Shown one piece after another: positions 61,047 to 64,000 of a stretch of DNA of 64,000 nucleotides. Location: contig OY754990.1 in the NCBI GenBank assembly GCA_963576475.1, positions 14,501,061 to 14,565,060 on the forward strand, read 5' to 3'. The notes under the pieces were generated by a model, which was not told the origin of the DNA, searched no databases, and was given only the letters and a program-made list of their open reading frames with translations. Each line of letters opens with the position of its first letter. Position 1 is the stretch's first letter. The stretch is from Molanna angustata (lineage: Eukaryota > Arthropoda > Insecta > Trichoptera > Molannidae). The position numbers were made by a program, and so were the translations under genes.

Positions 61047-62430
61047 GTGGATTTTTTTTTTTGGACCGGGGGGGGAGGATATTTTAGGGTCGCTTACGGG
61101 TCCGTCGCCAGTAAGGGGATCTCGCCGCCTTTGCTTCCGAAATGTTTGTTGCCGCGCGATCTCCCACCGAGAGCGGCTCCCGCACGCGGCTTGCGCGAGG
61201 AGGTCATTCTCGGTCAGCCATGGCTCACCGAGGAAGAGGCCTGTGTGGACTTTTGTAGAAAATGCGTAAACTTCGGAAAGAGGGAGCGGACGAGCGTCCA
61301 CCTGATCCCCGAGCAACCGTGTCCGACTCCGAATTCCGTATCATTGCCATCTTGCAACGATATCCCCACTCTTCATCGGGACAAGATTCAGAAGGTCTTG
61401 GAGGATCTTCATGAAGTTTTCCTCCCATTCTATATAGCTCCTGAGTCTCGACCGCTGACGGCTTTTACGACGCCGGACGGTGCCCGCTACCGGTTTCGGG
61501 TGATGCCTTTTGGCTTGGCTGGTGCGCCCTCCAGTTTCCAGAGGACGATGATGCAAGTGCTAGCAGGATTCGTTCGCGAATTCTGCATGGTCTACTTGGA
61601 TGACATTATCGTTTTCTCGGGGACGTGGGAGGAGCACTGCCGTCACCTGCAGTTGGTGCGGGAGCGTCTGGCGCTGTATGGCCTGCGCTGCGCCCCCGAG
61701 AAGTGCATTGTTGGAGCGAGTTCCCTCCAGTATTTGGGACACGTGGTTACTGCCACTGGTACTCGTCCCCAAGAAGTACACGAACGCGCTATTCAAGAAG
61801 CACCCGAACCTACAAGCCGCAAGGGAGTACGAAGTTTCCTGGGAACTTGTAACTGGCTCCGGGAATACGTGCCACGCTTTGCGGAACTGGCTGCGCCTTT
61901 GACGGACTTGCTTCGGCTGAAGAAGCCCTTCAAATGGACAAAGCAAGCATAAGCAGCGATGAAGGCTATTAAGCAGGCCATGAGTCAGCCACTCCAGCTG
62001 ACCCGTCCAGACTTTGGCCGAAAACTTTGCCTGCAGACGGACGCCAGTAAGCTGGGAGTCGCGGCCGTACTGTTTCATCCAAGGGAGGATGGAACACGAG
62101 ACGTTATCTCCTACGCAAGCTCGCGATTCAATCCCGCTGAGCAGAAATACCACTCAAACGAGCAGGGGGCTCTAGCGGCCGTCTGGGCGTTAAAGAGATA
62201 CCACCCATTCTTGGAGGGCCACTATTTCACCCTGACCTGGCTGAATGTGGGAAATTTTTAAGTTTTAAACCTCGAAACTCCGGACGTCCTAGTGGATTCG
62301 GATGACCCACTGGCGGAGACGAGCCACATTCCCGCATTGACTTCTCGGCACTCGGCCGCGACCTCCGGACTTGACCGCCCGCGCAGGGTTTCGCGTTTGC
62401 CTAGCCGCTTTCGGGAGGATTGAGCACGTA
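61047..62430 (+). pseudogene. Gypsy pol remnant: protease end, RT, RNase H
   Basis: ILGQPWLTEEEACVDF resembles the end of a retroelement protease. The RT then starts HRDKIQKVLEDLHEVFL but jumps straight to PFYIAPESRPLTAF, so the finger region with the first catalytic Asp (normally before the ...IPIAPESR block) is deleted. The palm continues FRVMPFGLAGAPSSFQR and catalytic MVYLDDIIVFS, then LQYLGHVVTATG, SFLGTCNWLREYVPRFA. A TAA (61950-61952, expected Gln) interrupts before the RNase H part (LQTDASKLGVAAVLF, YSSNEQ-type HSNEQGALAAVWALKRY). Another break at about 62250 removes the RNase H end and the whole integrase. A C-terminal tail LDRPRRVSRLPSRFRED (to about 62430) remains before the 3' LTR. 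Not functional. Confidence 0.9.
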
Positions 62431-62468
62431 TCGGGACGATGGGTTTCTCTCGAATTGGAGGTGGCGAT

Positions 62469-63424
62469 TGATACCGGCCGGTCAGTCGTCACGAGTGACG
62501 TGAGCGAGAGAAATCCGACGCCCCTATATGACGTGCGAGTATTTTCGGGTACCTACCCAAAATACCGCGGGAAGCACCATTCATTTTTGGGGAAATATTT
62601 TTTTTTATTACTTGGGATATTTTTATTTATAAAATGGGAACATTTTGTCTTGTCAGCTGGGAGAAAAAAAGGCGCGCTGAGTTTTGCCGCGTGTAAAAAG
62701 AATTTTAATTTAAAAAAAGAGGAACGATTCTTTTAGCATTATTTTATTTTTTTTCAAAAAGGAAATTTTTTTAAAGTCTGGCCGAGCCGCCAGCAGTAGA
62801 AATTAATAAATAACTTCTCGTCTCAAGTCCGGTGCCCCAGAGCCGGCAATAATTTTTATTGTATTTTTTTCTACCCAACGAAAGTAAGAAACTCTAACTT
62901 GAGCCAAGCCTGGTGCAGCTGGCTGGGTTTTTCCTGAGACTGTTGCCTTAGCTGAACCGTAGAGGCCTTTGCGCGTTTCGGCGAGTCGCCTGCCAGGGTT
63001 TCGTCCGACGGATTCCCTCGGTCAGATTGTGCCACCTAGGTGTTTCCATCGGCTCTAAGCCAACTATAATTTTTAAATCTTCTTTGCATACGTTGGGCTG
63101 AACACGGACCTTCCCAGTGGCCGAGGACGTCCACCAACCCGTAGGTCAGCGCAGACTACGCCTGGTGGGCTGTCGATCCACCATCATCGACAGGGGTCCA
63201 AGCTGGGAGACCACGTCCTCACGGTGAGTGGCCTTTAAGTGTTCTCTTACCTTGGTCCAGTAGTATTTAACAGTTTATCCGAGGGGAGTGACACGTTGAG
63301 ACGACGCTTCACGTCGTCCCTAGCGCTCCACCTAAACTGCACACGTCTACGCTGAGTGCTGTTCGGAGCTGGTCAGCGGCCTTGCCATCTGAGTCTCCGG
63401 ACAGCGTGAAGCGAAGGAGTGTCA
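62469..63424 (+). repeat. 3' LTR (956 bp)
   Basis: Same length and, by eye, the same sequence as the 5' LTR, ending GTGTCA before CTAGGAGG. Confidence 0.95.
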
Positions 63425-63925
63425 CTAGGAGGTTTGGGACAGGACAATGGATAGGAATAGAAGGGGAAAATTAGGAATATAAAATCAATCACTGAGAAAG
63501 CCTCAACATACTCTTAAATACGCTCGGTGTGCCAAACATGTCAAGACCCTCGAACTTTGCATCAAACTGTTTACATGCTCTATGTACAAAAGCATTTCCG
63601 GCATAATTAGTTCGAAGAACAGGCACATTGAATAAGTCGTGACTCCTTGTTAAACGCGCAGGGACTCTAAGGTTAATTTTCCCTAATAAATAAGGAGTAT
63701 CAACCCGATTATTCAATATGTTATAAAGAAACATCATGTCTCTGATTGTACGCCTCTTCTGTAAAGTGGGTAATGAATATTTCGCACAGCGAGCAGGGTA
63801 GTCAGGGGAATACGTATGTGATCTATAATCAAGGTGTTTCACGAACTTCTTTTGTACACGCTCGATTTGATCAATATGTATATTATAATGGGGATTCCAC
63901 ACCGTGCTCGCGTATTCATATTTTT
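63425..63925 (-). pseudogene. CR1/Jockey-side LINE 3' end, 5'-truncated and split by the LTR element
   Basis: Minus-strand frame begins YEYASTVWNPHYNIH near 63925, continues IDQIERVQKKFVKHL, CAKYSLPTLQKRRTIRDM, LLGKINLRVPARLTR and ends FKSMLRLSQ with the stop at 63489. This is the C-terminal region after the RT palm. The 3' UTR is broken at 63424 by the LTR element and appears to continue, on the minus strand, from 58409 downwards (CTAGCTTGTATGCATC...). Truncated and without a catalytic core. Confidence 0.87.
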
Positions 63926-64000
63926 ATTGACTCAGGAAGAAAATGAAGATAATCCAAATGAATATTACATTCAACAAAACATTATACCTCGAAGAAGCGA
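63926..64000. other. Window edge, nothing recognised
   Basis: Short AT-rich stretch beyond the LINE's 5' break. Confidence 0.4.

Larger units (their letters stand above)
58410..63424 (+). mobile_element. Gypsy-type LTR retrotransposon, recent and internally deleted
   Basis: Two 956-bp LTRs, TG...CA ends (TGATACCGG...GAGTGTCA), are flanked by a 4-bp CTAG duplication (58406-58409, 63425-63428). The LTRs look identical by eye. The interior has a ~75-bp GC-rich leader, about 1.5 kb of AT-rich non-coding filler, a damaged pol remnant, and a purine-rich tract (GGAGGTGGCGA) before the 3' LTR. gag and integrase are missing, so it could only have moved with proteins from a relative. No clear tRNA primer site follows the 5' LTR. 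Confidence 0.95.

Noticed and set aside
61038..62153. Minus-strand open frames over the Gypsy pol
   Set aside because: GC-rich antisense of the RT/RNase H frame with no recognisable domains.

Overview
The window looks like a gene-poor, AT-rich, repeat-dominated piece of an insect genome. The evidence is spliced DNA-transposon genes, insect-type LINEs of several families, tRNA-derived SINE sequence, a C2H2 zinc-finger gene and a very large satellite array. LINE 3' ends reading TGATGGTATGTATGT next to a GGTTCTCTCTGCCTACCCC block resemble ones I associate with Lepidoptera, but I would not fix the order from this alone. No bacterial-type operon, rRNA gene, CRISPR array or clearly intact single-copy host gene is visible.

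Layout. 1-2108: 3' part of an RNase H-bearing LINE with a TAA tail. 2.4-15.2 kb: pieces of a Harbinger/PIF transposon (transposase N-part at 4.17-4.61 kb, DDE part at 13.5-14.97 kb, accessory-protein exons) interrupted by younger material: a 595-bp foldback element (5181-5775), a ~4-kb TIR transposon with its own decayed spliced transposase (5778-9750), a truncated LINE (10.0-10.8 kb), minisatellites, a 350-bp direct duplication, and a 615-bp LINE inserted into the last transposase exon with a perfect 15-bp target duplication. 15191-47832: an unbroken satellite array, which I count as exactly 165 copies of a 198-bp, about 21% GC monomer, with higher-order structure. 47.8-49.1 kb: a tRNA-like sequence butting on the array, a further Harbinger accessory-type exon, a tRNA SINE with target duplication, and a LINE scrap. 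49.6-56.2 kb: three truncated RTE-like LINEs plus a short scrap of the same type, one with a 14-bp target duplication, one flanked by a 190-bp direct repeat. 56.2-57.3 kb: a minus-strand C2H2 zinc-finger gene with an in-frame stop. 58410-63424: a young LTR retrotransposon (956-bp LTRs that look identical, CTAG target duplication) with a gutted pol, inserted in an older LINE whose coding end is at 63425-63925.

How the parts relate. The clearest story is nesting. On the minus strand, one Harbinger accessory exon lies just left of the satellite (14981-15184, splice acceptor against the first monomer) and another apparent exon of the same kind of protein lies just right of it (48299-48464). The whole 32.6-kb satellite may therefore have grown inside an intron of a transposon gene. 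The transposase ends 10 bp from that accessory gene in a tail-to-tail arrangement. Nearly every coding sequence here is truncated, frameshifted or stopped. The best preserved are the open reading frames of the LINEs at 1-2025 and 53970-55282 and the zinc-finger exon.
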